From assembly GCA_964035545.1 (NCBI GenBank), contig OZ037767.1:15805498-15869497 (forward strand): 64,000 nucleotides of DNA, given 5' to 3'. Positions 53,801 through 64,000 of this stretch are shown piece after piece; position 1 is the first letter of the stretch; each line of letters opens with the position of its first letter. The stretch is from Bugula neritina. Its lineage: Eukaryota > Bryozoa > Gymnolaemata > Cheilostomatida > Bugulidae. A program made the position numbers and the translations under genes. Under the pieces are notes generated by a model. It ran no database searches. It had not been told where the DNA came from and was given only the letters and a program-made list of their open reading frames with translations.

Positions 53801-55089
53801 TTCTTTTTTGTGCTCCTATTCAGCATCTTTGAGTGCATGTTCTTAGAAAATGTTATGGGATCTACAACAAAAGATAAAAGTTGGGTAATATTTAAACTGT
53901 ATTAGTATGAACAGTAAACATTTGGTTACCATATACAATCACAAGCAGCTTATAAATAAAGTTCAACTTTGAAGAAGCTGAAGTCTAAGGCCAAAACTAA
54001 TAGTATCAATGATGTTAGCTATGAATCTTTCAGCATATTTTCAGCACCATCGTACCAATCGTTTGATTATGAATAACCATACAGGCTTTGGCAAACTTAT
54101 GATCATTATGTTGCGTAGTGTTTGGGTTAGTTTGAGCTTATCACAATTTAGTAAAAATTTTGGCTATCATTTTATTTTACTTCTTTCTTAATTACAAATG
54201 CAAGAGCTGTTGGGCATAATTAGTTTAGTTAATAGAAGCTTCTCTGCACTAAAATTATCTCAAAATGTCAGTGAACCACAATTTAAGCTGGAGTCAGCAT
54301 TTTATATGGACCCCTCATATCGAGATAACAAATGTGACCAGTCGCGACAAAACCGGGGATATGGCGGCGTTTATAAAGTGTAGTAAATGAAGGTTTAATT
54401 TGGAAATACTTAGATTTGAAATTAATTTCCAATTTTTAGATTTTAGAATTTTCTAATACAAAAACATCCAAGGATTTTAAAAATCATACTTTCGTAAGCA
54501 TTTGATGATTCCTTCAGCTCTAAAATTGCATTTAAAGGCGGTAAGCTTCCAGGTTATTTATTACATTTGAGCAAAAGTTTGCATGCTTTTCAACTGTTTT
54601 ATCAGCATTTTACCCAATTTCTTATACGAAAACACTACAAAAATGTAAGTAAAAGTGGTCATATTAGGTGTCTTAGACTTGCCCAGACTTGCCCGCGAGC
54701 GTGCCCTCCGTGACGTGGGGATGGCAAAATAGCCCAATTGTAGCGTGAGTTTATATCGCGTAAAGTTATTAAGAAGCGGGTTTGTCACAGATTCTCGTTA
54801 TTCGTAGCTCAAATCACATGAATGTTACTCTTCGGGCGGCTACTAATAACTAACGTTAGCTACGCAACATCAAGAAAGGTAACTAATTTAACTGTTTTCA
54901 AATGGACTATTCCATTTCGCTAGTTTGTAACTTGCTGTAAATCACAAAATAATTATTTTCCCTATTTTAATTTCAATTATCATGTCGACCACACTACCAG
55001 AAAATTACTCTTAAATATGCAGTAAATGATGATTTTCAACCGTTTTGTGATGAATTATAGGTTAGTAGTTGTCTACGTAAAACCAAGTT
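53801..55089. other. No firm gene; a CpG-richer patch at about 54690-54850
   Basis: Mostly AT-rich. The patch 54690-54850 has several CpG dinucleotides and TGACGTGG, which could be a promoter, but no gene start was found beside it. A short frame at 54198-54383 contains NRSFSALKL, reminiscent of a hAT transposase end, too short to call. Confidence 0.25.
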
Positions 55090-55500
55090 TTGAAATTTGT
55101 AACTGAATCAGTGAATCACAGTATCAGTATGAGTGTCACTAGTCTAACTCTATTTCTATGACATTGACTCTCACTCTAAGTCTATGACTATCGCCTATTG
55201 GTGAACTATTATTAATAATATTCAATGGTTATATTTATTAATACAGTAATACTATTATTAGTCATAATGATAATCATATGACAGTATCAGTATGTTAATG
55301 TTACGGAGCAGGATCAGTTTCGAAACTAATACTTATACTTATAGTTATAATATTAGTTATAACTATAAGTATAACTATAACTATAAGTTATACCGATAGC
55401 TATATTAATATAAATATTTATATTCATAGTAATACTAATAGCAAATGTAATATTAATATTATTATGTTAATAGTTATACTTGTAAGTTATAATATAAAGC
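55090..55500. repeat. Degenerate period-3/6 array
   Basis: Runs such as CAGTATCAGTATGAGTG, CTATAAGTATAACTATAAG and TCATAATGATAATCATA. Both strands read alike. Same class as in 2.2-5 kb, 12-13.6 kb and 58-60.4 kb. Confidence 0.6.
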
Positions 55501-56805
55501 AAACGACACAAGTATTAATTTCAATTTGAACTGCTGGTCTTGAAATGAAAAGTGAAATAAATATAAATAATAAAATATAAATTATAATAATTTAATTATA
55601 CTAATACTTATACAGAAATATAATTATAATAAATTTATAAAACTTAAACAACTTTTAATTTAAGGAACAACTTTAAATACAAACATAAAGATAATATTAA
55701 ATGATTATAATCATAATGATCATAACAATAAATATAATTATGATTCCAATAATTATCAATATATTATATAATATTTATTGCAAGTGAAAGTTAGTTATTC
55801 TCCGCCAGCTGCATGAATGTGACTGGTAAATTTTGTAACCTTTGGCAGTAATAACTTTGTAGCATAAATTAGACACATTTTTATGAAAATACATAATTTT
55901 AATGCTATAGCTGCTAGTAATTCTAATGGGTGTAATAATATTACTTTCACCAGCATTAATTTTTACTTTGTTCATCTCTTCATAAAGCATTTTCTAAATC
56001 CTTTTTTGAATAAATATACATATAATGTGCTAAATAGATTACATATGTTGGGGTTCTTCCTATACTGCAGCTCAGCCTACACTCCCCCCCCCCCCCCCAC
56101 AAATGTTCCTAAACTACTAGCTTCATCAGGATACAGATTGATGGAGCTGTATTGATAAAAACTTCTCTTTTTAGCAGTAGAGGCATCATGAAAAAAAAGG
56201 CAAGTATTTTACTAAATATGAATGCGGTTTTTTACTTCTACAAATTTGATAGCCTACACTATTCTATTTAAATGGAAACTGGTCTGACATAATGTGTCTG
56301 CAATTTATTAGTTATAATATAGTAAATACTATGCGGGCCTATAGATCAAATGGCTCAAAAAAAAATTAAATAAAACATTACACAATGCTGTATTTATTAG
56401 CAATGTGATACTTAGCAACTAATTTCACATTATTTTTTGCAAAGTTTCATATATCTACATATGTTTGTTCAATTCAGTGTTCTGAAGTAGAAGGTTCCAA
56501 CAGCAGGGAAAAGCCTTGAACAAGATATTATGTTCTACATCTCCAACTCATTTTAACTTTGCTGGTCAGTGCATTGTGTATCTGGAGCATAGTTTTGTGT
56601 TTTTAAGTAGTCCATCAGATACCTTTGTAGATAGTAAAGATTAAAATGTTTGTGCAATGATGTCCATAATGTTGAACTGATTTATTGAAACTAAAACTGT
56701 TCTTAATTATAACAAAACTTGACAATCTTTACATAAAGAATAATGTCCTATAATCTATCTTCATTGTAAACAAAATTAGAAAGTTCCACACCAGCAAATT
56801 GTTAA
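55501..56805. other. AT-rich interval, no gene seen
   Basis: Nothing could be supported apart from a run of 17 C at 56083-56099. Confidence 0.5.
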
Positions 56806-57370
56806 TCATCATCTGTAGGTGGAAGACGCGTGCACTCAGTTATAAAGGCAAGCTGACAGTGGTTTTCTTTGCCTTCTATGAAGATTTGGAAAGAGCCAGA
56901 AAATTAATACTCTATAACTGCAAAACCATGTTGTAGTGTCTTATGTTATTGATTGAATCACCTAAAAGAAAAATTGTTGTATCATTATAATTTTACTGTT
57001 AATGAATTAGATAATCTACTTATCTTGGTAAATATATTCAAGAACAAATACTATAGTGTAACTCAGTTTTGGTTATGTGTATGCTCCTTAAGCGATTTTA
57101 CAGCAGATATCAAACTATATATTAGAGACTGATATAGGAATTACATTTAAGCTAACCATGATGATGTAAATAGCTGTTGTATGTGACTTCGAGAACTCTG
57201 CTGGCCATGTCAGTTCAATTACACCAGGGTGATCTGTTACGAATTTCATGTCATTATTGAAATTCAGCTTTTTCAAGTGCCTCTTCACAACTCTGGCAGC
57301 ATTCTGACTGCTCCTTAGCTTTCTGCACCTGAAATTTCTTCTACTTGCACCATTCTTCTATTGGTGGAAT
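56806..57370 (-). pseudogene. Possible remnant of an unrecognised gene (two fragments)
   Basis: On the - strand, 57350-57156 reads FRCRKLRSSQNAARVVKRHL... to HPGVIELTWPAEFSKSH, with a donor-like ATG|GTTAGC near 57156. Further on, about 56930-56806 reads HGFAVIEY, an in-frame TAA, then FSGSFQIFIEGKENHCQLAF...PPTDDD and a stop. Both look protein-coding in composition, but the second has the internal stop and no clean acceptor. Family unknown. Confidence 0.3.
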
Positions 57371-58080
57371 GTTAGCCTATAACAAACAGGTGTACCAAAG
57401 CTAAAAAAAATATCTAATTCAATGCACTAGGATATTATTCAACTCATTTAAATTTAATATATAGCAGTAAAACAATCACATAATTGTATTTATTTTATCA
57501 GCTTTACTTTACAAAGCTGAACCATATAATTTAGTAACTTGTCACCATAATAAACTTTGTACAACATACAAATTGAAAACCTGATGTGATTGCTTTTTTA
57601 ATAGAATATACATCAAAAACATGTTACTTTGATAAGCGTGTTTATAATAAAAGTATTAAACCAGTTAAAAAAAAATTATTTTGTTGTGTAATGGATCACA
57701 AAACTAAATCATTTTAAACCTGTAGCTCAATGTTCCTCAAGCAACGGGCTGCTATGACTAATTAATTTTCTATCATTGCATTTGACTGTTCTACTTATAG
57801 TGTATTGGCGAGTTAAAATTATTGGTAATTTAATGTATATTTTAGCTACCTCTGTACAATCAATGTCATAGTAATATCAATTAGGTTTTAAATTTCACTG
57901 AGTTTATAGTAAATTATTGCAATCGGTACATAACATTTGGCTAGTTGTCTAGTTCATTAAATAACCATACGAACTTAAATTTACAACATGAAAAAACACA
58001 CAAAGCAAAATTAAAATAATCATATTATGAACCAATGTAATTGATAAGCGATAATGCTGTTGTAAAACATAAATTATCAA
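57371..58080. other. AT-rich interval, no feature seen
   Basis: No exon, repeat or RNA gene could be supported. Confidence 0.5.
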
Positions 58081-58690
58081 ATTGAAATAGTTATTATTAC
58101 TATTAGTATTACTATCATTATAACAACTATAATTATTATTAGTATTACTATTACTATTAGTATTAGCACTAGTAGTAAAAAATGAGTAGAGTTCAACATA
58201 TACAATCTAGCTCACAGTTACTATAAAAGTAGAAGTAGAACTTTTAAAACTATTAGTATTATCTCCATCATTATCAGAACTATGAGTAATACTAGTACAG
58301 TACTAGTAGTTGTACTAATAGTAATACTAGTTATCAATACTAATAGACAATAGTAATAGTATCACTATGAGTATGAGACTTGGGCTGGCAGTGATTATCA
58401 CTATCAGCATCATCATAGTGATAGTCAAAAGTTACAAGAATTAGAAGCCATATTCATATGGATATTCTCATTGAGTTATGCACAGTCATATTCATAGTAA
58501 TAGTCAATCACTGATTGAGTTAATGTCATAGTGATACTCATACTCATAATTAATTTGTACGATACTCATACTCATAGTGATAGTGATACGTCACCGTGAA
58601 TTTCAATTTAATAATAATTTTAATTTAATATTAAAGTGATATTAATTATTATCATTGAATCATTCATTGTATTTGTTGCTAATATTATGT
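58081..58690. repeat. Degenerate period-3/6 array
   Basis: Units of TATTAGTATTACTA, ATAGTGATAGTCA and CTCATACTCATAG type in mixed order, readable on both strands. Confidence 0.6.
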
Positions 58691-59735
58691 CTTACTCTTA
58701 GTCTAACAGCAGCTCTATGAAGAAGTTAAACATAACTGATAACAAAACACATTTAAAAAATAATACTGTAACAATCAATATAATGCATATCAATATGAAT
58801 ATGCTAGCAACCTAATTTTCAGCCCACTTCATTAACTTTCTGTGCAGTATTGTGAATTGTGATAAAATGAATTTATTAATGGTGACCTTGACATCTTCGT
58901 CCAAATGCCTTTCACGTCAAGCCCCGAACCAATTTGTAAAAATTTTGGATTTTTTACTTTTGATTATTTTTTACGAAAAGAGCTTCAAAATAAATTTAAA
59001 AAAAAGTGAGCTGTTGTCCACATGAAAAGAAATATATGAGTTAATTTTCTAAATTCAGAAAGTTACCAGAGGATCACAATATTTTTTTTAAAAAATCTTC
59101 ATTTTCACGACAAGCTCTATATATTAATATAGAAAAATAGAAGACAACTCTACTTTCAGATTTTTCATGTGCCACGGTCACGTCAATCTCAGTGCTATTA
59201 ACACATATATTTTAATTCATTTTTTCTGGTATATTGAGTTGAGATTTTTTGTATATATTTTGTGAATGCAACTAAAAAAGTATGATCTTTTAATTAACAG
59301 TAATTGATTTTATCAAAATAACCTGGATGCCTACGATGTTTAAAGTTGGTAACTAAGGCTTTCAATTTTTTAAATGATGAAAAAATTGCGAAGTTATCAA
59401 TTAAAGAAAGAAGACAATTTTAGTCATTTCTATAGCGTGAGATCTTGCAAATTTATTTTTTATCAAATAAATGTAGCTTACGCCTCTCTCTTTGTATTTT
59501 CAGAAGCATCATATTTAAAATTCAAGGCTAGTTTTAGTTTTTCATCGTGTTCCATCCAAAGTTAGCTTTTAAGTTACTGAGCTGTTTTGCCCTTCGGTAA
59601 TAATTGCTGAACTTAATCTTTATCTTTAGCGTTCAAGCTTGAAAACCACAACAATACAGGTAATTATACTCAAAACAATCATTTACGCTACTAACTTAGA
59701 ATTTTGCCAGGATTATTTGTAATTATCAATTTAAT
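58691..59735. other. AT-rich interval, no gene seen
   Basis: A 63-codon frame at 59374-59565 has no splice partners or recognisable motif. Confidence 0.45.
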
Positions 59736-59935
59736 AATATTTATACTATCACTATGAGTATGATAGTGACTATGACTAGGAGTAGGAGTATGTCTTAGTC
59801 TATTCTATTGACTGATGACTATTCTATACTACTACTACTAGTAACTATTTAAATGACTCTCACTATGACTCCCAGTTTGAGGTACGGTTACTCATAATGA
59901 TAATCATAGTGAATATTATTCATGATCTACTCATT

Positions 59936-60020
59936 AGGCACTTTTAGGCACTTTTTAGCACATTTAGGCACTTTTAGCACATTTAGGCACTTTTTAGCAC
60001 ATTTAGGCACTTTTAGCACA
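59936..60020. repeat. Tandem repeat, TTTAGGCAC/TTTTAGCACA units
   Basis: Alternating 9-11-bp units giving a 19-20-bp period, about four to five periods, set inside a degenerate AT-rich array (59740-60389). Confidence 0.85.
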
Positions 60021-60389
60021 TGACTACTGATACTGGTATTTGGTAGTAAAACCAAATGTAGCTCATTAATGATTAATATTAATACTAATAGTAATAGTAA
60101 TAGTATAACTATAAGTATAAGTAATACTAATTATTAATTATAAATTCACTATTACTATTAGTATTGCTGTATTACTATTACTAATACTAATAGTATTTGA
60201 GTCTGACTCTGAGTTTCGCCTTTGCTCTTAAAACTTGATACTCATACTGATAGTATTATATTTATTGATTCATTCTATAGTTAATATTTCAATTTACATT
60301 AGACTTACTCTTAGTCTTGGTAACTTTTAGCCTCTGTCTTAGATTTTTTCAACACAGTAACTGATTACTATTACTATTAGTATTAATAT

Positions 60390-60694
60390 TGTTATAATTT
60401 TCAGATTTAGGGTTGATGTGCCACCAAGAGAGTCTATTTAACACTAGAGAAACTTCACCAGTTAAGTCGAGTAGATATCGTTATATTTAATACAAGAATA
60501 CATAATAAAAATCCAATGTACAACAGTAATGATACGCACGTCTATTTAATTTACAGCACTATCCTCAACTGAACTAGTAGCGCGAAGCGGCTACTATTAC
60601 TTATAAAACAGCTTAGCTAATTGGCTAATACATTGTTCCGGGTCAATACGCAACCTTGCGTATTGTGTTGCTGGTAGCTCCACGAGCCACCACA
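60390..60694 (-). repeat. 3' LTR of element 3
   Basis: 305 bp with TG...CA ends, close match to the element 1 LTRs. Confidence 0.95.
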
Positions 60695-60960
60695 CTGCCC
60701 CCTCCAGCAGAAAGCCCACTTTCTGATAAAATAAGATTCACATAAAAACGTATACTTCGTTGGGGAATAAGAGAACAGCGTAAAAGTATATATAAAAAAA
60801 AACAACAACTGGTAAAAAAAATATACAGGTATATATATCGTGCACTAAGTATAAGCAAGAGAAGGTCCTATCTACATATAGAGTACGTGCCACCATTACG
60901 ATAGGGAATGCCACAGAGAGGTAGGGGAATGAGTAGTAGGAAGTGGTAGGTAGACTCGAG

Positions 60961-62034
60961 TTAACTGCGTGCCGCACGCTTCATGCGTTTAATAGACTCC
61001 TGTAAGTATTTGAGTTCACTGGAGGCTGCCTGTATTCGTGGGGCCAGCCTGTAGACTTCCTGCTCCAAGTCATGCGCCCTAGCTTCTACCTCACGTAGGT
61101 TACGGGCCCAGGGGGACGAGCGAGAGGAAGTTGGTTGCCTGTGTCGTTTCCGCTCTGAGGATGGAATAGGAGGAGGGAGTGTATACGCATTTGTGTCTAC
61201 TCTCTGTAGTACGACACGAGGAAAGGTATGCGGCATGCGTATAGGACTGTGAGGTGGAGAGTTAGCAGACCGTGTAGGTTTATCTGTGGCTCCAGAGATG
61301 ATAGGTCGCGGGGAAGGGAAGCCTTGCTCCAGGCGAGATAGCCGAGCTGAGTCAGTGATGAGTGGTTTGATGGCATTGAGGAAGGCAGGATATGATGATT
61401 CGTCTACTTCATAGACATGTCCTTGATAGCACTGCATAGTCCGTTGGTGCCGCAGCAGGTAATCACGGTTATAGCTATATTCGCCGCAAGGGCAGAAAGT
61501 GGTGATGTAATGCTGCGGCAAGTGCACCTTTAGTCTGCGGTGGGTTGTGAATCGCTGCTGGCAGAGGTTGCATTCACGATTACTCTCACCTCCTTGATGG
61601 GTCCTGATTTCCCTCTCTGTGGCAGGGGTAATCCAGTTGGAGGTTGCTTCCAACTGGGGTGGTAATTGCCTGGTGGTAGGAGTTGTTGGGGCCGGCTCTG
61701 GGTCCCATGCCATCTCTAGAGAAGGCATGCCCGTAGAGACGGGCGCGAGTGTGTCTACAAAAGTAGAATTATTGTTAGATCGCGGTGGATCTTTACAACA
61801 TAATTCTAGTGACTGTCGACCGTTGCTAGCCTGAGAGTCACAGCTTTTGGAATGCACTCGAGGAACTGATGAATCATGTGTGGACTGACCAAGAACAGTG
61901 TCTAGCTCCAGGTCTAACAGACCGTCGGCCATTACAGTGTCTTCATCGTCATTCACATGAAACGTGGTTCCCAGTAATTCTGATTCAATCTGCTGAATTA
62001 GTTCAGAATTTACTGGCATTGAGCCCGTTTCCAT
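60961..62034 (-). CDS. Element 3 third ORF: zinc-finger/coiled-coil protein
   Basis: 357 aa, ATG at 62032-62034, same position 17 nt after the pol stop. Identical architecture to element 1. The few differences (for example C166 to R inside the first finger, and several in the linker) leave all finger ligands in place. An intact frame in two separate copies argues that the ORF was functional until recently. Confidence 0.85.
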   Translation of the reverse strand: METGSMPVNSELIQQIESELLGTTFHVNDDEDTVMADGLLDLELDTVLGQSTHDSSVPRVHSKSCDSQASNGRQSLELCCKDPPRSNNNSTFVDTLAPVSTGMPSLEMAWDPEPAPTTPTTRQLPPQLEATSNWITPATEREIRTHQGGESNRECNLCQQRFTTHRRLKVHLPQHYITTFCPCGEYSYNRDYLLRHQRTMQCYQGHVYEVDESSYPAFLNAIKPLITDSARLSRLEQGFPSPRPIISGATDKPTRSANSPPHSPIRMPHTFPRVVLQRVDTNAYTLPPPIPSSERKRHRQPTSSRSSPWARNLREVEARAHDLEQEVYRLAPRIQAASSELKYLQESIKRMKRAARS

Positions 62035-62051
62035 GAATAGGAATACAAGAC

Positions 62052-64000
62052 TTATACTGGCTTACCTGGGAACTCGGTATTAATGTCCATACTCAACGTT
62101 CTTGGTAAGGTTGGAGCTGGTTGTGAGATACGTCTGCCTTTGGCGATGTCAGCATAAGAAAAGGCTGAGCATCGTTTCTGAGGCACGAGGTCGGAACTAT
62201 TTGCTTTACGCGCATTAATTCCTCCCACTATTCCGCCCTCGCAAAAGTTGATATTTGCGTGGGGTTCACAACTCCAACATTTCATCGTACGGTTTTCCCC
62301 TAGACTTTCATGTGCGCCGCTTCTAATGCAGTCACATATGAAGTCTTTCAAATATGGTGGGGGCTTCCTCGTACGCTGTCCCCTTTCTAGGGGGGGTGAC
62401 ACGCTTGCCGGCTCGTGAGTAGGGGCCTCTAACGGCGTCTCTACTTCACCGTTAGTGGTCACCTCTTCTTGTTCTCCGGATGGAGCCCCTCCCTCCGTGG
62501 GGGTTTGCACTTCCGGAACCGGCTCGGTTTCTGGAAGTGATGGAATTTGACTTGGCGGTGGCGGACACGCTTCTGTTGACAAAAGCTGCCGTTCCTCTCT
62601 CACCCAGTTTTCCTCCCGCGGTATGACCACTTCGTATTCAGGTCCATGCCGCCGTCGCCCGCGCGTCGTTGTCTGCCTCCTGGGCTCTAACAACGGGGGG
62701 GCTTCTCCCACTCCGTCAGGGCTAGCCCAATACGGTTTCAAGCGAGACTCATTCTGGATAGACACCTGTCCTGAGCGCTCAATCTTGTACGTATGATTGG
62801 GCATAGCCTCGACGACCACGTAGGGGCCTACGAACTTAGGCTTCAGCTTATCAGCCTGTCCGCGGCGCCTACGGTAATTGACCATCCACACCTTATCTCC
62901 CCTTTGATAGAGAGGGGGTTCATCGGAATCTTCGTGCCGCACCTTCCACTGCTGTTGACGCAGTATATCGTGTGCGGCCTTCATCCGTTCCACTAGTTCA
63001 CTGGCATACTCGTGAACCGAGTTATCTTGCTCTGGAACGTGATAGGTGAGATGGTCGGGGACACGAGTCTCTCTCCCGAGCATCAAGAGGTTTGGGGTCT
63101 CACCAGTGCTGGTGTGTGGGGTGCTACGATATGCACGCATGACTTGCGGCAACGCCGTATCCCATTCCTCTTGACCTCGTCCAAGGAGGAGACTCCGGAG
63201 CGCATCACCTAGCATCCGGTTGTTGCGCTCCACCACCCCGTTACCTTGAGGGTGGTAGGGGGTGGTCCTGCTCTGATTTACTCCCCAGAGGTGGCAAAGG
63301 TCGCTCATCAGTTGAGACTGGAATTGAGCGCCTTGATCAGAGTGTATCTGTTCGGGAAGCCCAAAATAACAGAATACATGTTGGTCTAGTGCCCTGGCCA
63401 CTGTTGGGGCTGATGCATCTGGGATAGCCAGAGCATCCGCCCACCTAGTAAAGTGGTCGGTTAGTACTAGGATCCAATTATTGCCTCTGGGGGTCAGGGG
63501 CATGGGTCCGACCAGGTCTACAGCGACTACTTGCCAGGGCCTACCAGCATATAGCCTCCGCCGTCCTGCTTCACCAGGGGGGCGGCTATGCTTACTGGCC
63601 TGGCAGATCTCACACTGTTTGACTCTGAGCCGGACGTCACGCTCCATCTGCGGCCAATACCACCGGAGTCGTAATTTGGATATCACTCGCTTGACCCCTG
63701 CGTGGGCCTGCTTGTGAGTATCCCAAATCAACTCACGGCGGATGGCTGTGGGGCAGACTACCCTCTTCCTTTCCGGGTGTCTGCCGCTGGCAGCTAGAGA
63801 GATGGTTAGCAACCCATCCTGCCCGATCCGCAGCGAGTCCCAACGCTGACAGTATAGCCGGAACTCGGCGCATCCCTGTCGTATGCGTTCCTCGCTGGGT
63901 CGTCGCCCTTCCCTTTTGGCCCGGTAGATGTCTGCCACGACTCCAGGCAGCTCCTCTTGGAGCTTCTTCAGCTCTCGAACATTACCGGCCAGTACAGGGT
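62052..64000 (-). CDS. pol: Pol C-terminal part of element 3 (integrase plus in-frame extension)
   Basis: The frame is open from the window end to the stop at 62052, so it is partial at its N-terminus. It holds the integrase HHCC domain, the DDE core (VDLVGPMP, HSDQGAQF, NGVVERNNR), the GPY module, and then runs without a break into the Pro-rich extension. The run of C is 7 here (near 62695-62701) instead of 8. It shows that the extension is the natural C-terminus of pol in this family, ending KCWSC...NINFC, CSAFSYADIAKGRR and TEFPGKPV. Confidence 0.9.
   Translation of the reverse strand, partial: PVLAGNVRELKKLQEELPGVVADIYRAKREGRRPSEERIRQGCAEFRLYCQRWDSLRIGQDGLLTISLAASGRHPERKRVVCPTAIRRELIWDTHKQAHAGVKRVISKLRLRWYWPQMERDVRLRVKQCEICQASKHSRPPGEAGRRRLYAGRPWQVVAVDLVGPMPLTPRGNNWILVLTDHFTRWADALAIPDASAPTVARALDQHVFCYFGLPEQIHSDQGAQFQSQLMSDLCHLWGVNQSRTTPYHPQGNGVVERNNRMLGDALRSLLLGRGQEEWDTALPQVMRAYRSTPHTSTGETPNLLMLGRETRVPDHLTYHVPEQDNSVHEYASELVERMKAAHDILRQQQWKVRHEDSDEPPLYQRGDKVWMVNYRRRRGQADKLKPKFVGPYVVVEAMPNHTYKIERSGQVSIQNESRLKPYWASPDGVGEAPPLLEPRRQTTTRGRRRHGPEYEVVIPREENWVREERQLLSTEACPPPPSQIPSLPETEPVPEVQTPTEGGAPSGEQEEVTTNGEVETPLEAPTHEPASVSPPLERGQRTRKPPPYLKDFICDCIRSGAHESLGENRTMKCWSCEPHANINFCEGGIVGGINARKANSSDLVPQKRCSAFSYADIAKGRRISQPAPTLPRTLSMDINTEFPGKPV

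Larger units (their letters stand above)
60390..64000 (-). mobile_element. Ty3/gypsy LTR retrotransposon, element 3 (3' part, cut by window end)
   Basis: Same family as element 1: LTR, third ORF and pol match it with scattered substitutions (about five in the 305-bp LTR). The 3' LTR is 60390-60694, inserted in a degenerate TATTAG array. The window ends upstream of the integrase zinc domain, so gag, RT and the 5' LTR are not seen. Confidence 0.95.

Noticed and set aside
54198-54383. Possible hAT transposase end (NRSFSALKL)
   Set aside because: Only nine residues resemble the family; the rest of the frame does not, and no terminal repeats were seen.

Overview
The window is AT-rich animal DNA with spliced genes. 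It carries WSC-domain secreted-protein genes with conserved phase-1 introns, three Ty3/gypsy LTR retrotransposon copies, a Penelope-like element (PLE) with hammerhead ribozymes, a LINE of the restriction-like-endonuclease class, and tRNA-derived SINEs. This mix fits a basal or marine invertebrate such as a sponge or cnidarian. The species cannot be fixed from the sequence. Nothing looks bacterial: there are no operons and no bacterial gene sets.

Layout. 1-16.5 kb is dominated by a very large inverted repeat, with arms at 1-3772 and 12059-15850. The left arm runs off the window. Each arm holds a decayed LINE plus 1.6 kb of degenerate AT-rich repeat. The 8.3-kb spacer holds short coding exons on the + strand (7.1-10.7 kb) of an unrecognised gene. 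17.5-19.45 kb holds the last exons of another unrecognised gene, ending in a stop codon and an AATAAA. 20366-27811 is gypsy element 1 on the - strand: complete, 305-bp LTRs with one mismatch, gag and protease broken. 27.8-32.2 kb is gene-poor. 32.2-52.6 kb is a cluster of three WSC genes: A on -, B and C on +. Gene B encodes a signal peptide, a WSC domain, an NHL-like propeller region and a PAN/apple-like end. Its introns carry a pogo/Tigger-like DNA transposon, a LINE 3' tail and gypsy element 2 (37828-45216, intact gag and pol). Just after gene B is a near-perfect palindrome of two 5'-truncated PLE copies (46757-48020), each with a hammerhead ribozyme. 53-60 kb holds SINE-like and tandem repeats and a possible gene remnant. 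60390-64000 is the 3' part of gypsy element 3, cut by the window end.

How the gypsy genes work together. Read on the - strand the order is 5' LTR, a tRNA-Leu-like primer site, gag, a probable -1 frameshift signal (GTTAAAC plus a GC-rich hairpin, conserved in elements 1 and 2), pol (PR-RT-RNase H-IN), a pol C-terminal extension, and a third ORF in the env position. That third ORF encodes a zinc-finger/coiled-coil protein rather than an envelope. Elements 1 and 2 differ clearly in LTR, gag, PR and ORF3 but share a nearly identical 3.2-kb pol block, so they are recombinant mosaics.

The observations most worth follow-up are the zinc-finger third ORF, the frameshift signals, the mosaic pol block, the palindromic ribozyme-bearing PLE, the giant inverted repeat, and the cryptic small-exon gene inside its spacer.
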